Assembly (NCBI GenBank): GCA_028023455.1 | Contig: JAQFVV010000030.1 | Span: 2,190,501 to 2,254,500, forward strand | From: Epiperipatus broadwayi | Lineage: Eukaryota > Onychophora > Udeonychophora > Euonychophora > Peripatidae | DNA length: 64,000 nt | Reading direction: 5' to 3' | Shown: positions 1 to 9,959 of the stretch, piece by piece | Numbering within the stretch: position 1 is the stretch's first letter | Layout: each line of letters opens with the position of its first letter | Program-made: the position numbers and the translations under genes | The notes under the pieces: generated by a model | Seen by the model: only the letters and a program-made list of their open reading frames with translations | Database searches by the model: none | Told to the model about the DNA's origin: nothing

Positions 1-1687
1 TGCCTGACACATCTATAAAAGATTACATTGAAATAAGCTACTTAAGCATTAGTTTTTTTTTACTGTCAAATTATTTATATTTTATTAGTTACTTAAGCAT
101 TAGTTGCCCACTAATAAATAACAACAAAAGGAAAAAAACCAGAACTAGAGTGGCTATCTAGGCATTTTCAGGTAAAAGTTTTCCACACCTCAAAGCAGAT
201 TTTTACTATAGTCCCCTTTCTGCTATCTTCTTATTAATCTTATTAGATACTGCTTAATTTAGCCAGTGACAATTTACTAGAGAATCTATGAAATTCTCAT
301 TCGATGTCACAATTTGTACTTACCATGGATTACATTAATGTAACAACTTTTAGACTCTGCATGGGAGTCCTTATATCCAGTTAATCATTTTAAAATTTAT
401 ATTTTTGATATGTTGATATGCATCATGGATTTATATGTAATGGCAAGAAAAATCTCGCATGGTGCATATTAATTAGATTCCCTGTCATACATAATGCTCA
501 AAGATTAAAAATATTTGTAAGCCTTGATAAAGAAAAAATAAATGATTTTTTAAAATTTTCTTTCTCATGCTTCATATTTTATAAGTATTGTTATAAGTTT
601 ATGATTCACCATACTCCATAAATAAATTACATACATTTTCAGGCTATAAATTAGCTATACATATAAAATTTATTTCATTTTTGACCATCACAGTATAAAT
701 ATAAACATGACTACATATATAGGAGAGCACTAAACAACACTGAAATTAAGTTTATATTCCTCAAATACCAAAGAACCATGGGGCATATATTTGAACCCAC
801 TTAGCAAAGGCACTGTCAGAGCGTAACAATACTAAGTGCAAAATAAAAGAAGCATGCTTCATCGCAAATGACGACAATGCAATAAACTGGAAGAAATCAT
901 GCTTCTCCATCTTTAGAAAATGGATTATATGAAGTCATGGAATAAATTTGAATAGATATGCATAAATTACTACTCAGCTTTTTAAAAATCACAACTCAAA
1001 CCAAGACTCCTAAGATGGGCTATGAATAAGGGATCTAAAGGTTCCCGAAAGCACTCAGCCTATAATTCTCTTGGAATCGAGCTTCACTTGTTTGCATAAT
1101 GCACAATTTGTAACTAAATATATATTTTAGTAACAACTTGTGGGTTTTAAATATATTTTGTCATTTATAATGTATTTGAAATAGATTTTCACTTCTCTAA
1201 TACCCAACTTTGGTTTTTATTTTTGTAATGATGCAAAGCACAAATAATATTTATCTTTTTGTGTCATTGAATATTTCTACAATTATCACTAATAAATGAT
1301 ATAAAATATATATTGTTTGTTTTAATATTTATGAAACGTATTTTGCCTTTTATGTTCCACTTTAAATGAATAATCTATTTTTTAATGTTAATTTTTTTTC
1401 ATTTTTATGTTGGTAAATAATTTTTCTTCTATTTATTAAGAACACATTGTTTAGAACATAGAACCATAAATTGATTAGTGATAAATATATGTTTTGTTTT
1501 TATAGTTTTTGTTATAATGAAACAAATATTTCTCAAAAATTGTGACTGGTGAGTGTGTTTATAATTATTTTGTAGATCAATGATTACTTTGTTACTAAGA
1601 ATAAAGACAGTCAGTGTGAACAAAGAAAACATCAACTCTGCATGCATAACTATTTGTAAAAAGTCGTTTTCTTTTAAAAAAAATAAA
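1..1687. other. A+T-rich DNA, no gene recognised
   Basis: Only short chance reading frames are present, with no domain, splice-like or repeat-family signal. The phrase TACTTAAGCATTAGTT occurs twice within the first 110 bases as a small direct repeat. Nothing else is assignable. Confidence 0.6.
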
Positions 1688-1700
1688 AATAATTTACTTG

Positions 1701-1813
1701 TCAAGCGTTGTTAGCCGAGAGGTCAGCGCAGCCGCCTTCCAAGCAAGCAGTTAGTTACAGACGGTTGTTGCGGGTTCGCCTCCCGGCCGATGCTATGACA
1801 TATGAAAAATAAT
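1701..1813 (+). mobile_element. tRNA-derived SINE, subfamily A
   Basis: The head is tRNA-like. TTAGCCGAGAGGTCAGCGC looks like a Leu/Ser-type A box and GCGGGTTCGCCTCCCGGC contains a B box, so an internal RNA polymerase III promoter is likely. The body ends in CTATGACATATG plus an A-rich tail. A perfect 13-bp target site duplication AATAATTTACTTG lies at 1688-1700 and 1814-1826, which is direct proof of retrotransposition and fixes both ends. Related copies: 5311 and 38318 (subfamily A), and 2225, 36951 and 59486 (subfamily B). It is not a functional tRNA gene: the acceptor stem does not close and the element is multicopy. Confidence 0.9.
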
Positions 1814-2224
1814 AATAATTTACTTGAAAAAAGGAAAAAATTCAGAAGTATTACAGACATTTTTTTTTCTAAAGTGCTTTAGTATTAAATTAATTTCATT
1901 AAAAGCCTTTATTTAAATCATTCATCACATTAGCATAAATGCTGAAAAAAAATCGAATAGTAACAAAGTTTTATTTACATATATTAAACATTACTATTTT
2001 TTAAACTCTTGATTATAATAATGAAAATGATATAAGTGAATTACTGATCAATTATAAATTATGTGAAATTAAAAAGAAAGATTTTATTTGAGATTTAATA
2101 TTTAAAGTGTCCTGCATGTTTAGTGAAATAATAGTCATAAACTCAAAAAATAAAAGTTTCTGGATTAATTCTCAATTGAGGAAAGTATTCAAAAAAGTCT
2201 TCTATTTGTTATTTGAATGGAATT

Positions 2225-2335
2225 GTCAAATATTGGTGGTCGAGAGATCAGCGACAACTGCTTTTCAAGCAGTTGTCCCGGGTTAGCGGGTTCGCTTCCC
2301 GGCTGATACTATGACACATGAGAAAAAAAAATTTC
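2225..2335 (+). mobile_element. tRNA-derived SINE, subfamily B
   Basis: Same family as the SINE at 1701 but with a shorter variable arm: GTGGTCGAGAGATCAGCG as A box, then AAGCAGTTGTCCCGGGTTAG and GGGTTCGCTTCCCGGC as B box. It ends CTATGACACATGAG plus an A run. A perfect 16-bp duplication TTATTTGAATGGAATT flanks it at 2209-2224 and 2336-2351. Closest relatives here are the minus-strand copies at 36951 and 59486. Confidence 0.9.
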
Positions 2336-2351
2336 TTATTTGAATGGAATT

Positions 2352-2890
2352 AATGTACTTCAGAGTTACTTGAATGCAAGAATATTGCATGACTTCCTAA
2401 ACAATTATATTTTTTTATTATTTAAAAAAATCTATGTAATTAAGGACATGAAATATTTGTGACTCAAAAAATAAAGATTTTGGATCAATTCTCAACTCCG
2501 TAAAATATATGAAAACACTCAACTTAGACCCTGAAATTGAAATATTATGCTAATTTTTTATTTGAATACTTGAATATTTCATGAACTTCTGAAAGGCTAA
2601 TCATATGATTATTACATGAAAATAAAATTAAAAGTATTTCTTAATTTGCATATTTGAAATTATTTGATAATAAAATGCAGTTTAAAATGTATATAAGAAT
2701 AAAATAAAATAAAGAATAAAAATAGAATATATATGTATAGGAAATTTTTGAATTAATAAATATAGAATGTAAAAAAAGGGTAAAAAATTATATAATATTT
2801 AAAAGGTAGTAAATAGATGATGATTATAAGATGTATATATAGAATGTAAATTATATGTTCATGTATATTTATATTCATATGTTTGTATTA
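2352..2890. other. A+T-rich spacer
   Basis: No gene or recognisable repeat. Short homopolymer and TATATA-type runs only. Confidence 0.5.
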
Positions 2891-2900
2891 TGTTGTAGTT

Positions 2901-3007
2901 CTGAAGAAGATTGCTGCGGCAATCAAAACTGTAAATTATAAAAGAATTCAACAGTTAAAGTTAGGAGATATAAAAGTTCTGTAGAAGATTGCTGGGGTAA
3001 TCGAAAC
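2901..3007 (+). ncRNA. Tandem pair of hammerhead-like cores
   Basis: Two copies of a 78-nt unit sit head to tail. Copy 1 (2901-2929) reads CTGAAGA, then hairpin GATTGC-TGCG-GCAATC, then AAAAC. Copy 2 (2979-3007) reads CTGTAGA, hairpin GATTGC-TGGG-GTAATC, then GAAAC. The hammerhead consensus is CUGANGA, stem II, GAAA, so each copy departs at one or two core bases while stem II stays paired. Both are followed by CTGTAAA and A-rich sequence, as in the other hammerhead-core repeats here. Probably a decayed PLE-type tail. Confidence 0.45.
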
Positions 3008-3547
3008 TGTAAACTGTAAAAGAGGGTGGTAAATAAAGCACTGTGTAACAGTAGTAAAGTGCATGGATAATTTAGTATTATCTGGTATATGTAATGTTAA
3101 TGTATTAACATATGTATGTGGACATATATGTATATCTTTATAATAATATATCTGCAATTTTATGGTTTCTTAATAAATCATCTATTTATAATATCACGAC
3201 TGTGCATCAGCATCTGGTTGGAGCAATAATTCTTTAGTGAGAATTTGGTTTTTTTCTGAACAAACTTTCATTCTTGCAGTTGCTTTGGGGTTTTTTTTCT
3301 GCACTACAAATCAAATTGTGAAAAGTTTTTTATTAATCTAGTCTTAATTTGAATTAAAGTATTATACAATGAATTCTGTATAGTCCAACTCTATCATACA
3401 TTATTATTGTTTCATTATCAGTTTTAAATGCTTTTATTCTAGCATTTATTTTAAAAATTTCTCAAATTACAATTCTGTCCTTTTTTTTTTTTTTTACAGA
3501 AATAACTAAAGTTTTGAATAATAAAAATATTTACTAATAAATAAGTT

Positions 3548-4036
3548 AAAACAGGCAAAACTCTCTTTACAGTAGTGCCACTCAGTGCAAGCCAGAGTAA
3601 TCAATGAATGCCAGAAGGCTTGTGCATAAAATTCTTATCTAGTGCCTACTCATCCAATATCCCCAGACTAGTTTCTAGCTTGTGGCTATCATCAGTGAGG
3701 AGTCTTGGATCTGAGAGCACTGCACCTAGATCTTAGGATCTAATGCAACTCTCCAGCAGCCACCTTTTATCTCTACTTAACTACAAAACTATGAGAATAA
3801 AATTGAAAACACAATAATATTTTCAATCCAAGCTCATTAGCTTATATAGTTATATAAGTCTGAACTCAGTTCAATACCCATACATTTTGGTGTCTTTGGT
3901 TCTTTAATAACCATAGCCACCACTATCCTATTAAGCAGGATTGGTATTAAACCACTATACATCACATGATCATCATTTCTTATACTTGCTCATAACAGTT
4001 ATGAGCAAGCATAAGAAATGGTGATCATGTGATGTT
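3548..4036 (-). repeat. Repeat family R2 with hammerhead core and terminal hairpin
   Basis: Other copies are at 43071-43613 (inverted pair), 46775-47193 and 53927-54183. On the minus strand it runs from an inverted end (3960-3996 against 3998-4034, 37-bp arms nearly meeting) through ACCAATCCTGCTTAATAGG and the hammerhead core to GAGAGTTTTGCCTGTTTTA at 3548. The 3960-4034 palindrome is formed by two copies of the same terminal phrase facing each other. No coding capacity. Confidence 0.75.
3671..3695 (-). ncRNA. Hammerhead-like core in R2
   Basis: On the minus strand: CTGATGA, stem II TAGC-CACAA-GCTA, GAAAC. Both conserved boxes are intact and stem II is fully paired. Stem III could form weakly between upstream CTAGGT (bulged G) and downstream ACTAG; stem I is poor. 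Likely a relic, not an efficient ribozyme. Confidence 0.5.
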
Positions 4037-4553
4037 AATAAATAAGTTACAGTAATCCAAAAAAAGAAGAGAAAACAATACATCTTATGTCCTTATTTCC
4101 ATAATAGAAATAAATCATTGCCATAAATTTGACTTAACCCACATGTATGTTTGAATGCACTGAACAATAATATACAAATGTGAAAACAACTGATCTTTCT
4201 AAATGAAAAGAAATCAAATAGATATTATTAATAACTATCCATATGCATTTACCTTGAAATATAATTTTTTTTTTTATTGTTTTATCTAAAGGTATAAAGT
4301 GATCATATAAGTTGAGCAGTATGTTTTTTCCCAGTAATTAGACTTTCTAGTTTAAAAATTTAATAAATTCTTTAGCCACAATAAACATTTTAAATTTTGT
4401 TGTGTCATTGAGATTATTAGAGCATTTTATATCATTCTTATTCATTCTCAAATATATATTAGAAGTAAAATTAATTTTATAAATATAATTTATCCAAATC
4501 ACTTCAAACACTTTTTAGCAAAACTCTTTATTTGTACATATACATACACCTAC

Positions 4554-4581
4554 GTTTCGACTGACCTGCAGTTTTCTTCAG
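4554..4581 (-). ncRNA. Hammerhead-like core, left arm of Ha foldback
   Basis: Minus strand: CTGAAGA, hairpin ACTG-CAGGT-CAGT flanked by short A runs, then GAAAC. Both boxes fit CUGANGA and GAAA, with one or two extra bases between the first box and stem II. Confidence 0.5.
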
Positions 4582-4635
4582 AGCAGGTTTATTTTGATCT
4601 TTTGAAAAATGTTGAAAGATCAAAATAAACTTGCT

Positions 4636-4663
4636 CTGAAGAATACTGCAGGTCAGTTGAAAC
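4636..4663 (+). ncRNA. Hammerhead-like core, right arm of Ha foldback
   Basis: CTGAAGA, stem II ACTG-CAGGT-CAGT, GAAAC. Mirror partner of the core at 4554. Downstream ACGTAGG is complementary to CCTACGT of the left arm, so the only stem III available is the foldback itself. Confidence 0.5.
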
Positions 4664-5310
4664 GTAGGTGTATGTATATGTACAAGTAAAGAGTTTTGCT
4701 AAAAAGCATTTGCAGCATTTTGGATAAATTGTATTTATAGGATATTACGGTAAAAATAAAGAAAAGTGTGAATTTGGTAAAATTAATCTTGTGATTAACC
4801 ATAATACAGCACTATCCACAACTTGTATTCATGTTATATTTTTTTTCTATGAACACAATCCTATGTAGATCCCTCTTTATTAGTAGTTACTAGAGAAAAG
4901 CAGCAGAAAGAAAATAATATTTAAACTTTCATAGTGCTAATAATGTATAATATACCTTAATCCTATTTAATAGTTACTCTCAGATGCATAATTTAATTAT
5001 ATAATAGTATGTAAATAAATCTGGAGATTTGTCAGTTTCAATTCTTTTGTCCAATATATAGATTACTATCAGAATGTCATAATAAAAATGTATTGCGCAT
5101 GATGATTGGAGCTGACCAGTCTCTATATTGACTTACAGGCAGTGCAAAGTATATTAATCTATTTATCATTTAATGCCAAAGGAGTATTAAAAAATTTTCA
5201 TTAAAATTATAAAAAAAATAGCAATATGTAACTCAGAAAGATTCTACTAATAAATAAAAATATTTTAATATTTAAAACAAGCAAACAAAAACAGTAAAAA
5301 AACATATATG

Positions 5311-5415
5311 TCAAGCGTTGTTAGCCAAGAGGTCAGCGCAGCAACCTTGCAAACAAGCAATTGTTTGCAGATGGTTGTTGCGGGTTTGCCTCCCGACCGA
5401 TACTATGACATATGG
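5311..5415 (+). mobile_element. tRNA-derived SINE, subfamily A
   Basis: Starts TCAAGCGTTGTTAGCCAAGA and runs through GGTCAGCGCAGC and the decayed B box CGGGTTTGCCTCCCGACC to CTATGACATATGG plus an A run. It matches the SINE at 1701 over its whole length. The flanks share only a short CATATAT, so the target duplication is eroded or absent. Confidence 0.85.
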
Positions 5416-5420
5416 AAAAA

Positions 5421-6446
5421 AAAAACCCATATATAATGAAGGGGCTATTTGAGATCTTTTTGACATTTTTTTTGTTGTTGTTATCAAATGCTTTGTATGT
5501 GTGTTTATTATTAGAAGGCTTTAATGTTACAGCAAGTTATTATTATAAAACAAATGTATTTATCAATATCTTTTGCCATACAAAACGAAATGTTTCTTCC
5601 TGATAAAATTTTCAACAGTTTATGGAATAGATTATGATCGTCTTCTTCGACAAATACTTGATCCTATTGTTTTTATAGGATCACGTGATTGAACAGGTAT
5701 TAATAATTTTGATTGTTTCAGAAATGTTTATCATCACAAAACTATATAGATCGTTAATTAAATCCCCCATTCTGCAAATTGAGGAATATTGTACGAATAA
5801 AAGAAGTACAATATATATATATAAATGCGTGTTATTTACATTTTATCAAACTAAATAACAAATGTAACAATATTCAAATAACGGTTATTATCATGCAAAA
5901 TCCTTTAGAAGGGATTTATTATAAATTTGTTCGTTTTGTTTTCGTTGAAAAGTTAATATTTTGTAATAATGTACTGTAATTCTTTGAATATTATTCAAGG
6001 ATATTAATAACTAATATACAATATTGATTTGTTTTTTGTTTTATTTATTTGTTTATTTTCACAGAAAAGGTTTCTAAAATTAAAATAACAGTTATATAAA
6101 TAATTTATTATCATTTTATTTTATTTGATCAAAATACAAAATTTAAATCGTTGTAGATTATTATATCTTTTAATAAATTTATTTATTTGCCCTCAACAAA
6201 TAATTAGACAGTAGAAAAATAGATAATAATATACTTTAATCATTACATAACTTGATCCCCTGATGAGTGATAGATCCCACCCTTTAACACAATAGAGCCT
6301 TGTCTTAAACTTTAATGTGCCCCTTACAATCGCTGTAAGTGGAAATGAAAACCATAGCTTCAGTAGAACATTTGTCCCACTAAGTGTTGTCATATTACAA
6401 TTATAATTTTTAAGATTTGAAATATAAGCATTCTTATACCTGGAAC
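5421..6446. other. A+T-rich spacer
   Basis: No recognisable gene. A small perfect stem GATCCTAT/ATAGGATC lies near 5662-5684. The small reading frames here and at 5779 have no family resemblance. Confidence 0.5.
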
Positions 6447-6572
6447 TTAATTGTAAATATAGAGGATTTGAACTCAGACTTTCAAACAACCTTCAACTAT
6501 CCACGCTATCTCACACTACTGATACACACGACCACACATATGTAGAAAAGATAATTAATCACCAATATATGT

Positions 6573-6599
6573 ATTTCGTGCTGAAACAGCACTCATCAG
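6573..6599 (-). ncRNA. Hammerhead-like core, R1 left arm
   Basis: Minus strand: CTGATGA, stem II GTGCTG-TTT-CAGCAC (six perfect pairs including the canonical G10.1-C11.1), GAAAT. The most regular stem II in the window. The inverted junction directly upstream removes the 5' strand of stem III. Confidence 0.55.
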
Positions 6600-6662
6600 A
6601 TTGAAGCCTGTCCATTAAAGTATAAAGATTTACTATCTTTATATAAACTGAGCACTGATTAT

Positions 6663-6729
6663 ATATATGTGTGGGAGATGATAATCTGGATCAACTGATG
6701 AGTGCTGGTTTAGCACGAAATACGTATAT
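6663..6729 (+). ncRNA. Most complete hammerhead-like fold in the window (R1 right arm)
   Basis: All three helices can be drawn. Stem III: 6663-6672 with 6720-6729, ten pairs including two G-U. Stem I: a small hairpin AGAT-GATA-ATCT at 6676-6687 with GG/CC below it. Core CTGATGA at 6695-6701. Stem II: GTGCT-GGTTT-AGCAC at 6702-6716. Box GAAAT at 6717-6721. The base at the cleavage position (17) is G (6673), where hammerheads need A, C or U. The same G is present in the copies near 27.7 and 47.8 kb, so self-cleavage as folded here is doubtful. Confidence 0.5.
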
Positions 6730-6869
6730 TGGTGATTGTTTATCTTTTCTACATGTGTGTGGTCATGTGCATCAGTAGTATGAGATAGTGTGAATAGTTG
6801 AAGGTTGCTTTGAAAGTCTGAGTTCAAATCCCCTATATTTACAATTATAATTTTTGTTTTATAGTTAGC

Positions 6870-7915
6870 CAACTGATCAGCTCTAATCAACAAAAACATT
6901 CACTCTCCAGGTAAAAATAGCTAGCTAGATATCTATTTAGTGCTCAATAATCAATTCATCTGGATTCAATTATCAAATCAAAAACATGATTGAGTAAATT
7001 CGCTAACCACTGCACTAAGCTCTTTAATGCAAGAGATCGTACTAAAGTAAACATTCTTTTTAAAAAGTTAAAACATATTTACATGATGCATTTTGTGAAT
7101 GCAGACAGTAAAATTAAGTTGAGCTTCATTAATTGAACACTTCAGAAAAAAAAAATCTTAATGATTTAAAAAACTTCTTAAAATTTACAGAATGCCTTTA
7201 AATCAGAATTTATCGCTACACTTATATGATACATTTTTTTCTTTTTTAATTACATTATAACTGATTTCAAAACATTCATATATTATTAATTTGATGTAAC
7301 TCAATTTTATTTTATTTTATTATTTATTTTTTATCAGCAAAAAGTTAAATAAATTATTAATAATTTTTTTTTAAAATCCAATAGATCTTTTCATTTTGTT
7401 TGTGGTAGTGTTTTTGTTTTTGTTTTTTGAAATTTAACAGAGAATTGTGAGTTCCTTTTATATTTTATTTTTTTAAAATAATTACGCACTCCTTTTTTAA
7501 AATGAGTCTTGTGGCAGGTGTGAATTAGGCTGAATGGCCATAAAATTTTACTTTGTTATAAACAAACTTAGGATATCACTTTTAAGTAGACAACCAATAT
7601 CTAATTCAACTAAACATCCAGCAGTAATTAACATAAGGAGATATAGCTATTCTTAGCTAAAAGATAAATGTTTCATGTTAGTTTGGATTATTCAGATAAA
7701 TATTGGCATATTTACTGATTGTGAAAACAAAACAAAAAATAATATTGTAACATAATTGATGAGGTTTATGTCATATTTTTATGAACAATGAGAATCCATA
7801 ATTATTTTTACTATTACAGTTATGCTTATTCTATTTTTATAGTGTTCTAATTATTTCACAATTACTATTTTTTCATTATAATGCATATAATTTCTAACTT
7901 TTCATATATATATAT
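6870..7915. other. A+T-rich spacer
   Basis: No gene recognised. Homopolymer T and A runs and a TATATA run near 7906-7920. Confidence 0.5.
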
Positions 7916-7929
7916 ATATATTGATACAA

Positions 7930-8127
7930 TTTATCCAAAACACTTCAAATTTTTTTTAGCAAAATTCATTATTTGTACTGCTCTGAAGAAGACTACAGGT
8001 CAGTCGAAATGTAGGTGTATGTATATATGTACAAATAAAGAGTGTTGCTAAAAAGTGTTTGAAGTGGTTTGGATAAATTGTATTTATAGTATATTACAAC
8101 AAAATAAAGAAAAGTGTGGTTTTGGTA
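7930..8127 (+). mobile_element. Family Ha retroposon, partly folded back
   Basis: Same family as 4476-4776. The left arm (7930-7978) is an inverted copy of the tail only (TTTATCC, CACTTCAAA, TTTAGCAAAA). The right unit has a full hammerhead core (7983-8010), GTAGGTGTATGTATATATG, TTGCTAAAAAGTGTTTGAAG, GGATAAATTGTATTTATAG and the family end AAAGAAAAGTGTGGTTTTGG. A 14-bp duplication ATATATTGATACAA is seen at 7916-7929 and 8128-8141; part of it lies in A+T-rich sequence. Confidence 0.75.
7983..8010 (+). ncRNA. Hammerhead-like core in Ha
   Basis: CTGAAGA, stem II GACT-ACAGGTC-AGTC (the family GACTG/CAGTC stem with one lost pair), GAAAT. Both boxes are intact. Confidence 0.5.
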
Positions 8128-8149
8128 ATATATTGATACAAAGATTTTT

Positions 8150-8443
8150 CAGGAATTACACATATAAATGATATAATTTGTGGGTTCATGTATGATTTTG
8201 ATAATAATATATTGATGTTTCCAATTGAACACACATGCCATTAACTGATTGATGAAAGGAATATTATAAAGATGGTTATAGAGGCATTGTAATCACTGAT
8301 TTATAATAATGTTAAAGATCAATCAATAATAAAAAAACAAGATATATAAAATTGAAAAATAAAAGTCAGAAAATCTTTAGAGTAATATGTTTTTTAAAAA
8401 ATTCTTCCAAACAGAAGAAAGTTTGTATGTGTCATTATATTTA
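8150..8443 (+). repeat. Repeat R6, copy 1
   Basis: Matches 15120-15415 in inverted orientation, e.g. GGTTCATGTATGATTTT, GAATATTATAAAGATGGTT, CTGATTTATAATAATGTTAA, GAAAATCTTTAG and GTAATATGTTTTTT. No coding frame survives. Both copies adjoin a hammerhead-core (Hb) repeat, so R6 and Hb may belong to one larger element. Confidence 0.65.
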
Positions 8444-8743
8444 TTGATACAATTGGTCTTTTTAGTATCTCAATGGCTCCTCAAAACCTTACATTGGTAA
8501 AAAGTGTCACATCTGGGTCACATCTTGATGTTAGAGAAATCAATATTGTGACTTGAAACCACAGCATGGAGTGAGAGTGCTGATGATGATGGGTGTTGTT
8601 TGATTGCATTTGCATGTTCATCTCTTCTAGTATTGATGTGACAATTGCTCATACCTATATAAGATGCTTTTCAAATGTGATCCTCTGTATCAATGAAAAA
8701 TCAGAGATGCAATTGGTTTATTAAAAAGTCCAAATTGTATCAA
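8444..8743. mobile_element. Small terminal-inverted-repeat element (MITE-like)
   Basis: About 300 bp bounded by imperfect inverted ends: TTGATACAATTGGTCTTTTT on the left, and TTGATACAATTTGGACTTTT read inward from the right (8721-8743). The interior is non-coding with a GATGATGATGGG run. It sits just after repeat R6. Superfamily not determined because no clear target duplication is seen. Confidence 0.5.
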
Positions 8744-8811
8744 CAAACATAGTGACACATTACTAAATTCACCACTTCCTTTATTTTGCTGTATCTTATA
8801 TAAATACAATT

Positions 8812-8905
8812 TATCCACTACATTGATCACTTTTAAGCAAAAACCTTTTATTGATATTATGTTTCGACTATCCTGCAGTCTTCTTAAGTGCCACTTTTAT
8901 TTTAA
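8812..8905 (-). repeat. Hammerhead-core repeat Hb, minus copy
   Basis: Minus strand: AAAATAAAAGTGGC, CTTAAGA, hairpin GACTGC-AGGATAGTC, GAAAC (core at 8861-8888), ATAATATCAATAAAAGG, TTTTTGCTTAAAAGTG, GGATAAATTGTATTTAT. It pairs in family with 15012-15118 and shares its tail with Ha. The first box has one substitution from CTGAAGA. Confidence 0.65.
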
Positions 8906-9423
8906 TGGGTTGAGCGGTTGCAGTGTATCAGATACTAGCAGAAGCTGATTTGTTGAAATTTTGTTTTCTTTTTTAAATTGCATGACAACTATAAGCATGA
9001 TGTCAATAGAAATTCCAGAATTCGTTGCTGCTTAAATCCTTCTTTAAAATGGTATATGACAAGTTGAAATTGGATAAAATTTGGATTTTTCTATTAATAG
9101 GTGCATTTACTTTTTTTTCTTTTCTAGTTAGTTTACTAGATTACATGAAGATGATAAAGGTAGAATTACTTTATCTGCCAGACTCACTACTAAAATAGAT
9201 TAAAAATATGCTGATGATTCATATTTCAAGACCTTCAACCCGATAAAAATGTAATCAGAATATCGGGTCGTAAGTATTCAATTTTAATTTTTTAAATATT
9301 TTAAATTTTTTAAAATTATTTGATAAATGATATAATTTATTCATGTGTTTGCATTTGTATTGGTATGTCTGCATAGTATATTAATTATATAATATTAAAT
9401 CATTTATGCCCTTTATTATATAC

Positions 9424-9742
9424 CAGAGATCACCAAAGTGGTCTATATAGACCCCCAGGTGTCTATTTAACAAAAGTAGGGGTCGATCTGAGCCAAGGAG
9501 TCAATTGGGGGTCAAAGGAAAAACAATTATTAATATGCAAATCACACATATTTTTCATAAAACTATTGTTACACAATGTAAAATTACTTTAATAAATGTT
9601 TAAAATCATAAAATAAATGTACAAACACAGTACCTAATAGATAGTTTTATTTTAATTAACTGAAAATTACTTTTTTGGGGGTCAATGGAGATTTTGAAAA
9701 ATTATATAGGGGCCTATGATCAAAAAAGTTTGGTGACCCCTG
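9424..9742. mobile_element. Non-autonomous hAT element (MITE), 319 bp
   Basis: Terminal inverted repeats CAGAGATCACCAAA (left) and CAGGGGTCACCAAA (right, read inward) are typical hAT ends. An exact 8-bp duplication TTATATAC flanks it at 9416-9423 and 9743-9750. The subterminal parts carry the usual GGGGTC-rich tracts (GTAGGGGTCGATCTGAGCC; TTTGGGGGTCAATGG). No transposase; it must have been mobilised by a hAT elsewhere. Confidence 0.92.
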
Positions 9743-9959
9743 TTATATACTATATAAATATGCATTCAAATAGAACAAAACTAGTTTATTTTAGTTCGCT
9801 TGTGTGTGTAGTGCTCAAATCTGTGAATTGTTACCAAATATATAAATAAGAATGAATGAGTTTAGCACTTTCAAATGGTCCAGCCTTCATAATCATAGCT
9901 TCACTGTTAATATGGTTAATGATATGCAAATTTATGCTAAATATGCTAGATATTCCATT

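Larger units (their letters stand above)
4476..4776. mobile_element. Foldback retroposon (family Ha) with two facing hammerhead cores
   Basis: Arms of about 120 bp (4481-4602 and 4615-4737) are inverted copies of one unit around a 12-base loop. Each arm has a hammerhead-like core (4554-4581 minus, 4636-4663 plus), then GTAGGTGTATGTATATGTAC, AAAGAGTTTTGCTAAAAAG and GGATAAATTGTATTTATAG. Only the right side continues to the family end AAAGAAAAGTGTGAATTTGG. An 11-bp duplication GTAAAATTAAT flanks the insertion at 4465-4475 and 4777-4787. Non-coding, and a strong hairpin when transcribed from either side. Confidence 0.8.
6449..6850. repeat. R1 foldback: hammerhead core plus tRNA-like B box, inverted
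   Basis: Left arm 6449-6600 (minus) and right arm 6694-6848 (plus) are inverted copies of the 3' part of family R1. Each arm reads hammerhead core, then TATTGGTGATT and TTATCTTTTCTACAT, a GATAG-containing stretch, then CTGAGTTCAAATCC, which fits a pol III B box (AGTTCAAATCC at 6821-6831; reverse complement at 6464-6474). The segment 6601-6693 is the next part of R1 in plus orientation. Other R1 copies: 27499-27965 and 47670-48286 (minus), and 63532-63672 (tRNA-like end only). Confidence 0.75.

Noticed and set aside
1712-1795. tRNA gene
   Set aside because: A and B boxes are present, but the acceptor stem does not close, the sequence is multicopy, and target duplications flank a longer unit: it is a SINE.
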